From the NCBI RefSeq assembly GCF_001439695.1, contig NZ_JYLL01000013.1, forward strand, positions 62,001-126,000: a stretch of 64,000 nt of DNA. The letters are read 5' to 3'. A program made the position numbers and the translations under genes. Source of the stretch: Pseudomonas veronii. GTDB taxonomy: Bacteria; Pseudomonadota; Gammaproteobacteria; Pseudomonadales; Pseudomonadaceae. Under the pieces are notes generated by a model, which made no database searches, was not told where the DNA came from, and worked only from the letters and a program-made list of their open reading frames with translations. Positions 43,585-56,460 of the stretch are shown piece by piece. How positions within the stretch are numbered: the first letter of the stretch is position 1; every line of letters starts with the position of its first letter.

Positions 43585-44361
43585 ATGTGTGAATTATTGG
43601 GCATGAGTGCCAACGTCCCCACCGATATCGTGTTCAGCTTTACCGGGCTGATGCAGCGCGGTGGGCGTACCGGCCCCCACCGCGACGGTTGGGGCATCGC
43701 GTTCTATGAAGGTCGTGGCCTGCGCCTGTTCCAGGACCCGGCCGCGAGCAGCGAATCGGAAGTCGCGCGGCTGGTGCAGCGTTATCCCATCAAAAGTGAA
43801 GTGGTGATTGGCCATATCCGCCAGGCCAACGTGGGCAAGGTGTGCCTGTCCAATACCCACCCGTTCGTGCGCGAGCTGTGGGGGCGTAACTGGTGCTTTG
43901 CGCACAACGGCCAATTGGCCGACTTCACCCCGCGCGCCACGTTTTACCGGCCGGTGGGCGACACCGACAGCGAAGCGGCGTTCTGCGACCTGCTCAACCG
44001 CGTCCGCGAAGCGTTCCCGGAGCCGGTGGAGATCGAGCAGATGCTGCCGGACCTGATCGCCGCCTGCACCGAATACCGCAGCAAAGGCGTGTTCAACTGC
44101 CTGCTCAGCGACGGCGATTGGTTGTTCTGCTACTGCACGACCAAATTGGCCCAGATCACCCGGCGCGCTCCGTTCGGCCCGGCACGCTTGAAAGATGTCG
44201 ACGTGATCGTCGATTTCCAGGCCGAAACCACGCCCAACGATGTGGTAACGGTGATCGCCACCGAACCCCTGACCGACAACGAAAACTGGACCCGCTACGA
44301 ACCGGGCCAGTGGAGCCTGTGGCGGCGCGGTGAATGCGTCAGCCAGGGCATTACCGAGTAA
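43585..44361 (+). CDS. Class II glutamine amidotransferase (YafJ-like)
   Basis: A 258-residue N-terminal-nucleophile amidotransferase domain. Cys2 (MCELLGMS) is the catalytic nucleophile, and HRDGWGIAFYEGRG, GHIRQAN and FAHNGQL are substrate-site motifs. It has no synthase domain, so it would deliver ammonia to a partner or hydrolyse gamma-glutamyl bonds, as proposed for YafJ and EgtC. ATG 43585 follows an AGAG site. Confidence 0.92.
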   Translation: MCELLGMSANVPTDIVFSFTGLMQRGGRTGPHRDGWGIAFYEGRGLRLFQDPAASSESEVARLVQRYPIKSEVVIGHIRQANVGKVCLSNTHPFVRELWGRNWCFAHNGQLADFTPRATFYRPVGDTDSEAAFCDLLNRVREAFPEPVEIEQMLPDLIAACTEYRSKGVFNCLLSDGDWLFCYCTTKLAQITRRAPFGPARLKDVDVIVDFQAETTPNDVVTVIATEPLTDNENWTRYEPGQWSLWRRGECVSQGITE

Positions 44362-44372
44362 GGAAGTCGACT

Positions 44373-44915
44373 ATGTTGCTCAGCTATCTGCGGTTGGTGT
44401 TGTTTGCCATTGGCTTGTTGGTCGGTGTGCAAGTGCCGGGGTTCATCAATGACTACGCCAAGCGCGTCGAAGCCCACCTGATCGAGGCCCAGACCGGCCT
44501 GCGCGGCTTTGAATCCACCGCGCAACAGTTCTTCAACGGCGACTTGCAGGCCCTGGTCGCCCACTACCGCGCCAGCGACGACCCGGTGTTTCGCAGCGAT
44601 GCCAACAGCCTCGGCACGTTGTTGGATCGTCAGTTGGCGCTGGACAAGCAATTCCAGGCCATGCAAGGCCCCTGGTACATTCGCGCATTGCAGGTAGCGG
44701 TCGCGGCCGACCCGGCGATCCGCCTGGAAACCTGGAACGGCTACAGCTACCAGATCCTGCTGACCCCCGAAGCCATGGGCTGGGGCCTGGGCGGGGCGAT
44801 GTTGTTGTCGTTCGGCCTGGAGTGCCTGTTCCGCTTGATCGACTGGGTGGTGCTGGGCGGCAAGCGCCTGCGCCAGAGCCGGCCGATCGAAGAGCGTGAT
44901 TTGAAAGGGCTGTAG
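44373..44915 (+). CDS. DUF2937 family membrane protein
   Basis: A 180-residue protein with TM segments at about 5-22 (LRLVLFAIGLLVGVQVPGF) and about 129-148 (GWGLGGAMLLSFGLECLF), separated by a helical periplasmic segment with FRSDANSLGTLLDRQL. AAGGA precedes ATG 44373, eleven bases after the amidotransferase stop, so it is the third gene of that operon. Its role is unknown. Confidence 0.88.
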   Translation: MLLSYLRLVLFAIGLLVGVQVPGFINDYAKRVEAHLIEAQTGLRGFESTAQQFFNGDLQALVAHYRASDDPVFRSDANSLGTLLDRQLALDKQFQAMQGPWYIRALQVAVAADPAIRLETWNGYSYQILLTPEAMGWGLGGAMLLSFGLECLFRLIDWVVLGGKRLRQSRPIEERDLKGL

Positions 44916-44928
44916 AAAGGCCTGTAAT

Positions 44929-44958
44929 GGTGGGAGGGGGCTTGCTCCCACCGTTTTA
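44929..44958 (+). terminator. REP-derived hairpin terminator
   Basis: GGTGGGAG (44929-44936) and CTCCCACC (44945-44952) form an 8-bp stem with loop GGGGCTTG, followed by GTTTTA. It closes the 43099-44915 operon. Confidence 0.65.
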
Positions 44959-45132
44959 ATCGCGTTACTTCAACTTCATGGGGTCGACCTTTATGGGTTG
45001 GACGCCGTCCCGGACACACGCCAAAAATCGCGCCGTTTCACGATAAGTGTCGCTGGGACGGTGGGATAAGTTGCGAGTCTTGTGTAAAAGATCCCACACT
45101 ACAAAAAAACAAAGCCTACAGGAGCACTCAGC

Positions 45133-45873
45133 GTGAGCCGTCTGCTATTGAATTGCGACATCGGCGAAAGCTATGGCAACTGGAACCTGGGTCTGGACGC
45201 TGAGGTCATGCCGTTCATTGATTGCGCCAACGTGGCCTGCGGCTTCCATGCCGGCGACCCGAGCGTCATGCGCAAGACCGTCGGCCTGGCGCTCAAGCAT
45301 GGCGTGCTGGTCGGGGCGCACCCGGCGTATCAGGACCTGCAAGGTTTCGGCCGCCGTTCCATGGCCTACACGCCCGAAGAAATCCAAGACCTGTTGCACT
45401 ACCAGATCGGCGCGCTCGACGGCATTTGCCGCGCCCAGGGCGGACGGGTCAGCTACGTCAAACCCCATGGCGCGATGTACAACGACATGATGGCCAACCC
45501 CGCGCAGTTGCGTGCGGTGATCCAGGCCGTTGCCGCTTACGGCGAACTGCCGCTGATGCTGCTGGCCACCCGCGACAACCGCGCGGCCCAGGCGCTGGGC
45601 GACGAATACGGTGTGATCCTGTGGTTCGAGGCGTTCGCCGACCGCGCCTACGACAACAAGGGGCACCTGGTTTCCCGCCAATTGCCCGGCGCGGTACACC
45701 ACGATACCGAAGCCATCATCCAGCAATCCCTGACCATTTCCCGTGGCGAACCCTTGACCGCCAGCGATGGCAGCCCCTTGGTCCTGCGGGCCAATACCTT
45801 GTGTGTGCATGGCGATAACGCCAGTTCGGTGGCCTCCGTGCAGCGCATTCGCGAGGCGTTGAAGTGCCAGTGA
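45133..45873 (+). CDS. pxpA: 5-oxoprolinase subunit A (LamB/YcsF family)
   Basis: A 246-residue TIM-barrel protein: [26 protein letters not shown] and [17 protein letters not shown] are the YcsF signatures. PxpA works with PxpB/PxpC in ATP-dependent opening of 5-oxoproline (pyroglutamate) to glutamate. It is alone here: no pxpB/pxpC follows, the next gene being a convergent VWA gene. GTG 45133 has AGGAG eight bases upstream. Confidence 0.9.
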   Translation: MSRLLLNCDIGESYGNWNLGLDAEVMPFIDCANVACGFHAGDPSVMRKTVGLALKHGVLVGAHPAYQDLQGFGRRSMAYTPEEIQDLLHYQIGALDGICRAQGGRVSYVKPHGAMYNDMMANPAQLRAVIQAVAAYGELPLMLLATRDNRAAQALGDEYGVILWFEAFADRAYDNKGHLVSRQLPGAVHHDTEAIIQQSLTISRGEPLTASDGSPLVLRANTLCVHGDNASSVASVQRIREALKCQ

Positions 45874-45898
45874 CGCCACGCCTATGGGAGATATCGGG

Positions 45899-47077
45899 TT
45901 ACTTGGAAAGGAACCGCATGCCTTCTTCCAGCCCGCGCAAGGTCAGCGGATACATCTGGTCTTCGACCAACTCCCGCACGATCCCGGTCGACGCCGTATA
46001 GCCCCAGGTGTCCTTCGGATACGGGTTTATCCAGATCAGCTTCTTGTACTTGGCCATGAAGCGCTGCATCCACACATACCCCGGCTCCTCGTTCCAATGC
46101 TCGACGCTGCCGCCGGCCTGGGTGATTTCATACGGCGCCATCGAGGCATCGCCGATAAAGATCACTTTGTAATCGGCGCCATATTTGTGCAGCAAGTCTT
46201 GGGTGGAGGTGCGCTCCGACGTGCGGCGCTGGTTGTTCTTCCACACCGACTCGTACACGAAGTTGTGGAAGTAGAAGTACTCCAGGTGCTTGAACTCGGT
46301 CTTGCACGCGGAGAACAGCTCTTCGCAGATCTTCACATGGGCGTCCATCGAGCCGCCGATGTCGAACAGCAACAGCAGCTTGATGGTGTTGCGCCGTTCC
46401 GGGCGCATCTGGATATTCAGCAAGCCGGCATCGCGGGCGGTGTGGTCGATGGTGCCGTCGATGTCCAGCTCTTCCGCCGCACCCTGGCGCGCGAACTTGC
46501 GCAGGCGGCGCAGGGCGATCTTGATGTTGCGCGTGCCCAGTTCCACCTGATCGTCGAGGTTCTTGTACTCGCGCTGGTCCCAGACTTTCACCGCCTTGCC
46601 CTGGCGCTTGCCCGCATCGCCGACGCGGATGCCTTCCGGGTTGTAGCCGCCGGAGCCGAACGGGCTGGTGCCGCCGGTGCCGATCCACTTGTTGCCGCCG
46701 GCGTGACGCTCTTTCTGTTCTTCCAGGCGTTTCTTGAACGCTTCGATCAACTTGTCCAGGCCGCCGAGGGACTGGATCTGCGCGCGTTCTTCGTCGCTCA
46801 GCGAGCGTTCGAACTCCTTGCGCAGCCAGTCTTCGGGGATCAGCGCCTGCAGGTGGTCGTCGAGCTTTTCCAGGCCGTTGAAATAGGCGCTGAAGGCGCG
46901 GTCGAACTTGTCGAAATGGCGTTCGTCCTTGACCAGGATCGCCCGGGCCAAGTAGTAGAACTCGTCCATGTCGGCGAAGATCACCCGCTGTTTCAGGGCG
47001 TTGATCAAGTCGAGCAGCTCGCGCACCGACACCGGCACCTTGGCTGCACGCATTTCATTGAACAGGTTGAGCAACAT
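45899..47077 (-). CDS. VWA-domain (CoxE-like) protein
   Basis: A 392-residue protein. A helical N-terminal half (about 1-190) precedes a von Willebrand A domain (about 220-385) whose metal-ion site is LLLFDIGGSMD (D-x-G-x-S, the first Ser of the usual DxSxS is Gly). Such proteins partner MoxR AAA+ ATPases in metal insertion or protein maturation. It lies 11 bp after the MoxR gene in one operon. Confidence 0.9.
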   Translation of the reverse strand: MLLNLFNEMRAAKVPVSVRELLDLINALKQRVIFADMDEFYYLARAILVKDERHFDKFDRAFSAYFNGLEKLDDHLQALIPEDWLRKEFERSLSDEERAQIQSLGGLDKLIEAFKKRLEEQKERHAGGNKWIGTGGTSPFGSGGYNPEGIRVGDAGKRQGKAVKVWDQREYKNLDDQVELGTRNIKIALRRLRKFARQGAAEELDIDGTIDHTARDAGLLNIQMRPERRNTIKLLLLFDIGGSMDAHVKICEELFSACKTEFKHLEYFYFHNFVYESVWKNNQRRTSERTSTQDLLHKYGADYKVIFIGDASMAPYEITQAGGSVEHWNEEPGYVWMQRFMAKYKKLIWINPYPKDTWGYTASTGIVRELVEDQMYPLTLRGLEEGMRFLSK

Positions 47078-47088
47078 GGCAGGCGCCC

Positions 47089-47934
47089 TTATCGGTTACC
47101 GCGACGGCTCATGAACGCCAGGCGTTCGAGCAATTGCACGTCCTGCTCGTTCTTCACCAGCGCACCGGCCAGGGGCGGGATGGCCTTGGTCGGGTCGCGT
47201 TCGCGCAGTACCGCTTCGCCGATATTGTCGGCCATCAGCAGCTTGAGCCAGTCGACCAGTTCGGAGGTGGAGGGCTTTTTCTTCAGGCCCGGCACTTTGC
47301 GCACGTCGAAGAACACGTCCAGCGCTTCGCTGACCAGGTCTTTCTTGATGTCGGGGTAATGCACATCGACGATCTTCTGCAGGGTGGCGCGGTCGGGGAA
47401 GGCGATGTAATGGAAGAAGCAGCGGCGCAGGAACGCATCCGGCAGTTCTTTTTCATTGTTGGAGGTAATGATGATGATCGGGCGTTTCTTGGCCTTGATG
47501 GTCTCGTCGATTTCGTAGACGTAGAACTCCATCTTGTCGAGTTCTTGCAGCAGGTCGTTGGGGAATTCGATGTCGGCCTTGTCGATTTCGTCGATCAGCA
47601 GGATCACCCGTTCCTCGGCCTCGAAGGCTTCCCAGAGCTTGCCCTTCTTCAGGTAGTTGCGCACGTCATGCACCTTGTCCACGCCCAGCTGCGAGTCGCG
47701 CAGGCGGCTGACCGCATCGTACTCGTACAGGCCCTGGTGGGCCTTGGTGGTGGACTTGATGTGCCAGGTGATCAGCTTGGCGCCGAAGGATTCGGCCAAC
47801 TGCTCGGCGAGCATGGTCTTGCCGGTGCCCGGCTCGCCCTTGACCAGCAGCGGCCGCTCCAGGGTGATGGCCGCGTTGACGGCCAGTTTCAGGTCATCGG
47901 TGGCAACGTAGGCCTGGGTGCCTTCGAACTTCAT
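47089..47934 (-). CDS. MoxR-family AAA+ ATPase
   Basis: A 281-residue ATPase with Walker A GEPGTGKT (about 34-41), Walker B LLIDEIDKAD, sensor I (IITSNNEKELPDAFLRRC) and arginine residues after it. MoxR proteins are chaperone-like and act with VWA partners, as here with the downstream gene at 45899. The promoter lies in 47935-48190, which is shared with the divergent cysK. Confidence 0.94.
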   Translation of the reverse strand: MKFEGTQAYVATDDLKLAVNAAITLERPLLVKGEPGTGKTMLAEQLAESFGAKLITWHIKSTTKAHQGLYEYDAVSRLRDSQLGVDKVHDVRNYLKKGKLWEAFEAEERVILLIDEIDKADIEFPNDLLQELDKMEFYVYEIDETIKAKKRPIIIITSNNEKELPDAFLRRCFFHYIAFPDRATLQKIVDVHYPDIKKDLVSEALDVFFDVRKVPGLKKKPSTSELVDWLKLLMADNIGEAVLRERDPTKAIPPLAGALVKNEQDVQLLERLAFMSRRGNR

Positions 47935-48190
47935 CGGTCATTCCTCGAATTCATCAATGCCCGACTATACCGTGCGGCCCCGGCGACTGTGAACGCAGAC
48001 GGGTTATTCAGTCTCTGAATGACCAGTCACGCGTGCGCTCAGTCGATCGAAGGCGTGGTCGTTCCCGGGGCCGATCTGCGGGCTTGTAGGAGATTGACTA
48101 TTGCGATGTCTCCGACGTTCCTCTGACTGGACGCTTTGGAAGACGAGGCATACCCTTGGGGCTTTCTTCAAGCCGCCTCAAGGACCCGTC

Positions 48191-49165
<975 letters not shown>

Positions 49166-49351
49166 TGCAAATCAGCGTGAGAGCGGGGGCCTTATGCATA
49201 ATTGGCCTACCCTCGCGCCGTTTTAAACGCTGATTGTTGGACTGCGCGGGTTTTTCCCGAGGTCCGGAGTGTTTATCATGGCCGGCTGCTACGCCTGGTT
49301 TCCCCTCGACGGGAGGTTGTTGGCCAGGCGCTTATTTCCAGGAGTTGCTGC

Positions 49352-50290
49352 ATGACCTTTTCTTTGGCCGCCAAACTGTCGGTGTTGCTGGTGTTTATCG
49401 GCAGCACGCTGTACGTACACCTGCGCGGCAAGGCCCGTTTGCCGATGTTGCGCCAGTTCGTCAACCACTCGGCGCTGTTTGCCCCGTATAACGCCTTGAT
49501 GTACCTGTTCTCGGCCGTGCCGTCCAAGCCGTACCTGGACCGCAGCAAGTTCCCGGAACTGGACGTGCTCAAGGACAACTGGGAAGTGATCCGCGAAGAG
49601 GCCATGCACCTGTTCGACGAGGGTTACATCCGCGCCGCCGAAAAGAATAACGACGCCGGCTTCGGCTCGTTCTTCAAGAAGGGCTGGAAGCGTTTCTACC
49701 TTAAGTGGTACGACAAACCGCTGCCCTCGGCCGAGGCCCTGTGCCCGAAAACCGTGGCCTTGGTCAGCAGCATCCCCAACGTCAAGGGCGCGATGTTCGC
49801 GCTGTTGCCGGGCGGCAGTCACCTCAACCCGCACCGCGACCCGTTTGCCGGTTCCCTGCGTTATCACCTGGGCCTGTCCACGCCGAACTCCGACGACTGC
49901 CGCATTTTCGTCGACGGCCAGGAATACGCCTGGCGCGACGGTGAAGACGTGATGTTCGACGAGACCTACGTACACTGGGTGAAGAACGAGACGGAAAAGA
50001 CCCGCGTGATCCTGTTCTGTGACATCGAGCGCCCGCTGAGCAATCCGCTGATGACCCGCATCAACCGCTGGGTCAGCGCGCAACTGGGCCGCGCCACCGC
50101 GCCGCAGAACCTGGACGACGAACGCGTCGGCGGCATCAACCAGGCTTATGCCTGGAGCAAGTCGTTCAGCGACAAGATCAGCAGCGTGGTCAAGCAGTGG
50201 AAGCGCAAGCATCCCAAGGCCTACCGCATTGCGCGGCCGGTGCTGGCGGTTGTCGTCTTGGTACTGCTGTGGAAGTGGCTCTTCGGCTGA
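49352..50290 (+). CDS. lpxO: Lipid A hydroxylase LpxO
   Basis: A 312-residue Fe(II)/2-oxoglutarate-dependent dioxygenase of the aspartyl/asparaginyl beta-hydroxylase family. Hydrophobic N-terminal anchor (about 3-22) and C-terminal TM (about 293-311) place it at the inner membrane facing the cytoplasm. The metal site is in NPHRDPF and the downstream His in YVHWVKNE; RVILFCDIERP is the end of the jelly roll. LpxO adds a 2-hydroxyl to lipid A secondary acyl chains. AGGAG precedes ATG 49352. Confidence 0.92.
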   Translation: MTFSLAAKLSVLLVFIGSTLYVHLRGKARLPMLRQFVNHSALFAPYNALMYLFSAVPSKPYLDRSKFPELDVLKDNWEVIREEAMHLFDEGYIRAAEKNNDAGFGSFFKKGWKRFYLKWYDKPLPSAEALCPKTVALVSSIPNVKGAMFALLPGGSHLNPHRDPFAGSLRYHLGLSTPNSDDCRIFVDGQEYAWRDGEDVMFDETYVHWVKNETEKTRVILFCDIERPLSNPLMTRINRWVSAQLGRATAPQNLDDERVGGINQAYAWSKSFSDKISSVVKQWKRKHPKAYRIARPVLAVVVLVLLWKWLFG

Positions 50291-50317
50291 CTTGAAGTTT
50301 TAAATGCGGTCAAAACT

Positions 50318-50405
50318 GTGGGAGGGGGCTTGCCCCCGATAGCGGTGTGTCAGTCATCAGATGTATCGACTGATCCACCGCTATCGGGGGCAAGCCCCCT
50401 CCCAC
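50318..50405. repeat. REPIN: 30-bp perfect inverted repeat, 88 bp overall
   Basis: Left arm 50318-50347 (GTGGGAGGGGGCTTGCCCCC... ending GCGGTG) is exactly reverse-complementary to 50376-50405. Inside the 28-bp spacer, TCAGTC (50350-50355) pairs with GACTGA (50368-50373). It lies between the convergent lpxO and acnA genes and, as RNA, would be a very stable hairpin for both. Confidence 0.9.
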
Positions 50406-50434
50406 ATTGGACCTCCATTGCTTTTGAGATCGCC

Positions 50435-53176
<2,742 letters not shown>

Positions 53177-53191
53177 TACATGACTCCTTAT

Positions 53192-53211
53192 GGTCCGCAC
53201 GGCTACGGACC
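53192..53211 (-). promoter_or_regulatory. Hairpin in the acnA leader
   Basis: GGTCCG and CGGACC (6-bp stem, 8-base loop) lie a few bases before the AAGGAG ribosome site of acnA on the transcribed minus strand. It could influence translation; no known motif matches. Confidence 0.3.
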
Positions 53212-53371
53212 TGACGGGACGAACAGAACTATCAAACTAGCCCTGTTTTCAGTAGCTGGCTAATTACTGGACTCTATGGACAGATCCAAGGTTCCGAAGT
53301 CAGTTATCATGCGCGCGTTTTCATGACAGACATTGCGATAGCGCAAGTCCGTCGGGTCGCCAGGAGAGTCG

Positions 53372-54448
53372 ATGAACACCCTTTTTATGCACTGCCGCCC
53401 GGGTTTTGAAGGCGAGGTCTGTTCCGAGATCGCGGAACACGCCGCGCGCCTGAACGTTTCCGGCTACGCCAAGGCCAAGACCGGCAGCGCCTGCGCCGAA
53501 TTTGTCTGCACCGAGGAAGACGGCGCCCAGCGCCTGATGCACGGCCAGCGTTTTGCCGAGCTGATCTTCCCGCGGCAGTGGGCGCGCGGGGTGTTCATCG
53601 ACCTGCCGGAAACCGACCGCATCAGCGTGATCCTCGCGCACCTGCGCGAATTCCCGGTGTGCGGCAGCCTGTGGCTGGAGATGGTCGACACCAACGACGG
53701 CAAGGAGCTGTCGAACTTCTGCAAGAAATTCGAAGTCCACCTGCGCAAAGCCCTGCTGAACGCCGGCAAGCTGGTGGACGACCCGAGCAAGCCGCGCCTG
53801 CTGCTGACCTTCAAGAGCGGCCGCGAAGTGTTCATGGGCCTGGCCGAGTCGAATAACTCGGCGATGTGGCCGATGGGCATCCCGCGCCTGAAATTCCCCC
53901 GCGATGCGCCCAGCCGCTCGACCCTGAAGCTGGAAGAGGCCTGGCACCACTTCATCCCCCGCGACCAGTGGGACGAGCGCCTGCACGGCGACATGACCGG
54001 CGTCGACCTGGGCGCGGCTCCGGGCGGCTGGACCTGGCAACTGGTCAACCGGGGTATGCTGGTGACCGCCATCGACAACGGCCCCATGGCCGAAAGCCTG
54101 ATGGACACCGGCCTGGTGCAACACTTGATGGCCGACGGTTTCACCTTCGTGCCCAAGCAGCCGGTGGACTGGATGGTGTGCGACATCGTCGAAAAACCGG
54201 CTCGCAACGCCGCCTTGCTGGAAACCTGGATCGGCGAAGGCTATTGCCGTGAAGCGGTGGTCAACCTGAAACTGCCGATGAAGCAGCGTTACGCCGAGGT
54301 CAAGCGTTTGCTCGAGCGCATCGAAGACGGCTTCAAGGCGCGCGGTATTCGTGTGGAAATCGGCTGTAAGCAGCTGTACCACGACCGTGAGGAAGTGACC
54401 TGCCACTTGCGTCGGCTGGTGGATGTGAAGAAAACCAAGGCCCGTTAA
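53372..54448 (+). CDS. rlmM: 23S rRNA C2498 2'-O-ribose methyltransferase
   Basis: A 358-residue enzyme: N-terminal THUMP-like RNA-binding part (about 1-160) and a Rossmann methyltransferase with GVDLGAAPGGWTWQLV (motif I, about 211), VTAIDNG, VDWMVCDIVEKP and LKLPMKQRY (catalytic Lys-Asp-Lys-Glu-type residues). Start ATG 53372 with AGGAGAG upstream. It is divergent from acnA, and the TTATCAT at about 53305 may be its -10 box. Confidence 0.95.
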   Translation: MNTLFMHCRPGFEGEVCSEIAEHAARLNVSGYAKAKTGSACAEFVCTEEDGAQRLMHGQRFAELIFPRQWARGVFIDLPETDRISVILAHLREFPVCGSLWLEMVDTNDGKELSNFCKKFEVHLRKALLNAGKLVDDPSKPRLLLTFKSGREVFMGLAESNNSAMWPMGIPRLKFPRDAPSRSTLKLEEAWHHFIPRDQWDERLHGDMTGVDLGAAPGGWTWQLVNRGMLVTAIDNGPMAESLMDTGLVQHLMADGFTFVPKQPVDWMVCDIVEKPARNAALLETWIGEGYCREAVVNLKLPMKQRYAEVKRLLERIEDGFKARGIRVEIGCKQLYHDREEVTCHLRRLVDVKKTKAR

Positions 54449-54475
54449 ACTGAGCGCCTGCCGTAGGAGTAATCA

Positions 54476-54727
54476 ATGAGCGATATGACCGACACTGCCG
54501 TCGACGGCACCCTCGACGCCACCGGGCTGAACTGCCCGGAGCCGGTGATGATGCTGCACCAGCACATCCGTGACCTGCCGCCTGGCGGCTTGCTCAAGGT
54601 GATCGCGACCGACCCGTCGACCCGCCGCGACATTCCCAAGTTCTGCGTGTTCCTTGACCACGAACTGGTGGCTCAGCAGGAACAGGCCGGTACGTACCTG
54701 TACTGGATTCGCAAGAAGCTCGACTAA
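54476..54727 (+). CDS. tusA: Sulfur carrier protein TusA
   Basis: An 83-residue protein; Cys20 in GLNCPEPVM is the persulfide-carrying residue. TusA passes sulfur from IscS to the TusBCDE relay for 2-thiouridine in tRNA and has other sulfur-delivery roles. GGAG precedes ATG 54476. Its stop codon is part of a 42-bp tandem duplication. Confidence 0.95.
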   Translation: MSDMTDTAVDGTLDATGLNCPEPVMMLHQHIRDLPPGGLLKVIATDPSTRRDIPKFCVFLDHELVAQQEQAGTYLYWIRKKLD

Positions 54728-54807
54728 GCCCCCGATTCCTGTAGGAGCGAGCTTGCTCGCGAAAACTAAGCCCCCGATTCCTGTAGGAGCGAGCTTGCTC
54801 GCGAAAA
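54724..54807. repeat. Perfect tandem duplication (2 x 42 bp) of a REP and the tusA stop codon
   Basis: The unit 54724-54765 (CTAAGCCCCC ... GCTCGCGAAAA) is repeated exactly at 54766-54807. Each holds the palindrome GCGAGC-TT-GCTCGC. A decayed inverted third copy (CTTCGCGAGCAAGC) starts at about 54858. Confidence 0.9.
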
Positions 54808-54885
54808 CCCCGAGAGCGCCACGTCAAACCAGGCAAGCTGCGTTATCGCTGGCGACCTTCGCGAGCAAGCGCGGGTGTGTGCTGC

Positions 54886-56280
54886 TTAACCCCGCGCCTT
54901 GTCCCGGCGAATGCGTCGGCGTGCGCTGCGCGCCAGGCGCACCAGCAACATCCCCGCCGCGCAGCTCAGGCCCACGATCAGCCCCTGCCACAAACCGCTG
55001 GGGCCGCTCGCCGCGCCCAGCCAGTCGGTCAGCCCCAGGGCGTAACCCACCGGCAACCCCACGCCCCAGTAGGCAAACAGGGTCAGCACCATGGTCACGC
55101 GGGTGTCCTGATAGCCGCGCAAGGCACCGGCGGCGGTGACCTGGATCGAGTCGGAAAACTGGAACAACGCGGAAAACACGATCAGCGTCGACGCCAGGTG
55201 GATCACCACCGGGTCCGGGGTGTAGATCGCCGCGATCTGCTCGCGAAACACCAGCATCAGGCTGCAGGACAGGCAGGCATACGCCAGCGCCGTGCCCATG
55301 CCGACCCCGGCAGCGAAGCGCGCTTCACGCGGCAGGCCACGGCCGAGGGCCTGGCCGACGCGCACGGTGACGGCCGTGCTCAGGGAGTAGGGGATCATGA
55401 ACACCAGGGAACTGACGTTCAGGGCGATCTGATGGCCGGAGACCACCGTGGCGCCCAGGCTGCCGATCAGCAGGGCGATCACCGCGAAGATGCTCGATTC
55501 GGCAAAGATCGCGATGCCGATTGGCAGGCCGATGCCCAATACGCGCTTGATCACCGCCCATTGCGGCCAATCGAAACGCTTGAACAGTTCGCTGCTCTGG
55601 TACGCCGGCCCCCAGCGCGTCCAGCCCGCCAGGCCGAGCATCATCACCCACATCGCAATGCCCGTGGCCCAGCCGCAGCCCACGCCGCCCATGGCCGGCA
55701 CGCCGAAATGGCCATAGATGAAGATGTAGTTCAGCGGGATATTCAGCGCCAACCCGCACAGGCCCATGACCATGCTCGGGCGTGTGCGGCCCAGGCCGTC
55801 GCTGAAACAACGCAACACGTAATACAGGGCAACGGCCGGCATGCCTGCGGCGATGCCGTGCAGGTAGCCCATGGAGGGTTTGATCAGGTCGGGTTCAACC
55901 TTCATCGCGTGCAGGATCGGTTCGGCGCTGAGCAGCAGCAGTGACGCGGTGATGCCGACCACCACCGCCAGCCACAGGGATTGGCGCACCAGCGGCCCGA
56001 TCTCGCTGTAGTGACCGGCGCCATAGCGCTGGGCGACTTTCGGCGTGGTGGCCAGCAAGGTGCCGGTCATCAGCAGGTACACCGGAATCCAGATCGAATT
56101 GCCCAGGCCCACCGCCGCCAGGTCCTGCGGGCTGACGCGCCCGGCCATCACCGCATCGACGAAGCTCATCGCGGTGGTTGCCAGTTGGCCGATCATGATC
56201 GGCACGGCGAGTGTCAGCAGGCCGCGCACTTCCCGGCTGATGCGGGCGGGACGGGTGAGGGTGGCGGTGGCGGTGTTCAC
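54886..56280 (-). CDS. MATE-family multidrug efflux pump (NorM-like)
   Basis: A 464-residue 12-TM multidrug/Na+ or H+ antiporter: LAVPIMIGQLATTAMSFVDAVMAG in TM1-2, GYLHGIAAGMPAVALYYVLRCFSDGLGRTRPSM and a mirrored second half GLPIGIAIFAESSIFA. Start GTG 56280 is used; it has only a weak ribosome site. The much longer open frame reaching 57354 overlaps pdxB on the other strand and is an artefact. It is in the class of PmpM of P. aeruginosa. Confidence 0.9.
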   Translation of the reverse strand: MNTATATLTRPARISREVRGLLTLAVPIMIGQLATTAMSFVDAVMAGRVSPQDLAAVGLGNSIWIPVYLLMTGTLLATTPKVAQRYGAGHYSEIGPLVRQSLWLAVVVGITASLLLLSAEPILHAMKVEPDLIKPSMGYLHGIAAGMPAVALYYVLRCFSDGLGRTRPSMVMGLCGLALNIPLNYIFIYGHFGVPAMGGVGCGWATGIAMWVMMLGLAGWTRWGPAYQSSELFKRFDWPQWAVIKRVLGIGLPIGIAIFAESSIFAVIALLIGSLGATVVSGHQIALNVSSLVFMIPYSLSTAVTVRVGQALGRGLPREARFAAGVGMGTALAYACLSCSLMLVFREQIAAIYTPDPVVIHLASTLIVFSALFQFSDSIQVTAAGALRGYQDTRVTMVLTLFAYWGVGLPVGYALGLTDWLGAASGPSGLWQGLIVGLSCAAGMLLVRLARSARRRIRRDKARG

Positions 56281-56460
56281 GTGCAGATGTCCAAAGAAGA
56301 GCGCAGGACGGCGGATTCTACGCGTTGACGCAGCGGTCAGGAAAAAACCTGTGTTAGCGATTTGTAAGCGATCTTCCAGGCGCCGCAGCGTCCACCTTCG
56401 ATCTGCGGTGGAACACCGATCGCATCCCTGTACACTGCTGTTCCGCCAAAGGAGCCTGCC

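Noticed and set aside
48006-48020. ATTCAG-TCT-CTGAAT palindrome in the moxR-cysK gap
   Set aside because: Only 6-bp arms, seen once, no link to a known regulator.
49170-49235. Inverted 9-bp words (AATCAGCGT/ACGCTGATT) downstream of cysK
   Set aside because: The loop of 48 bases and lack of a T-run make a functional hairpin doubtful; could be chance.
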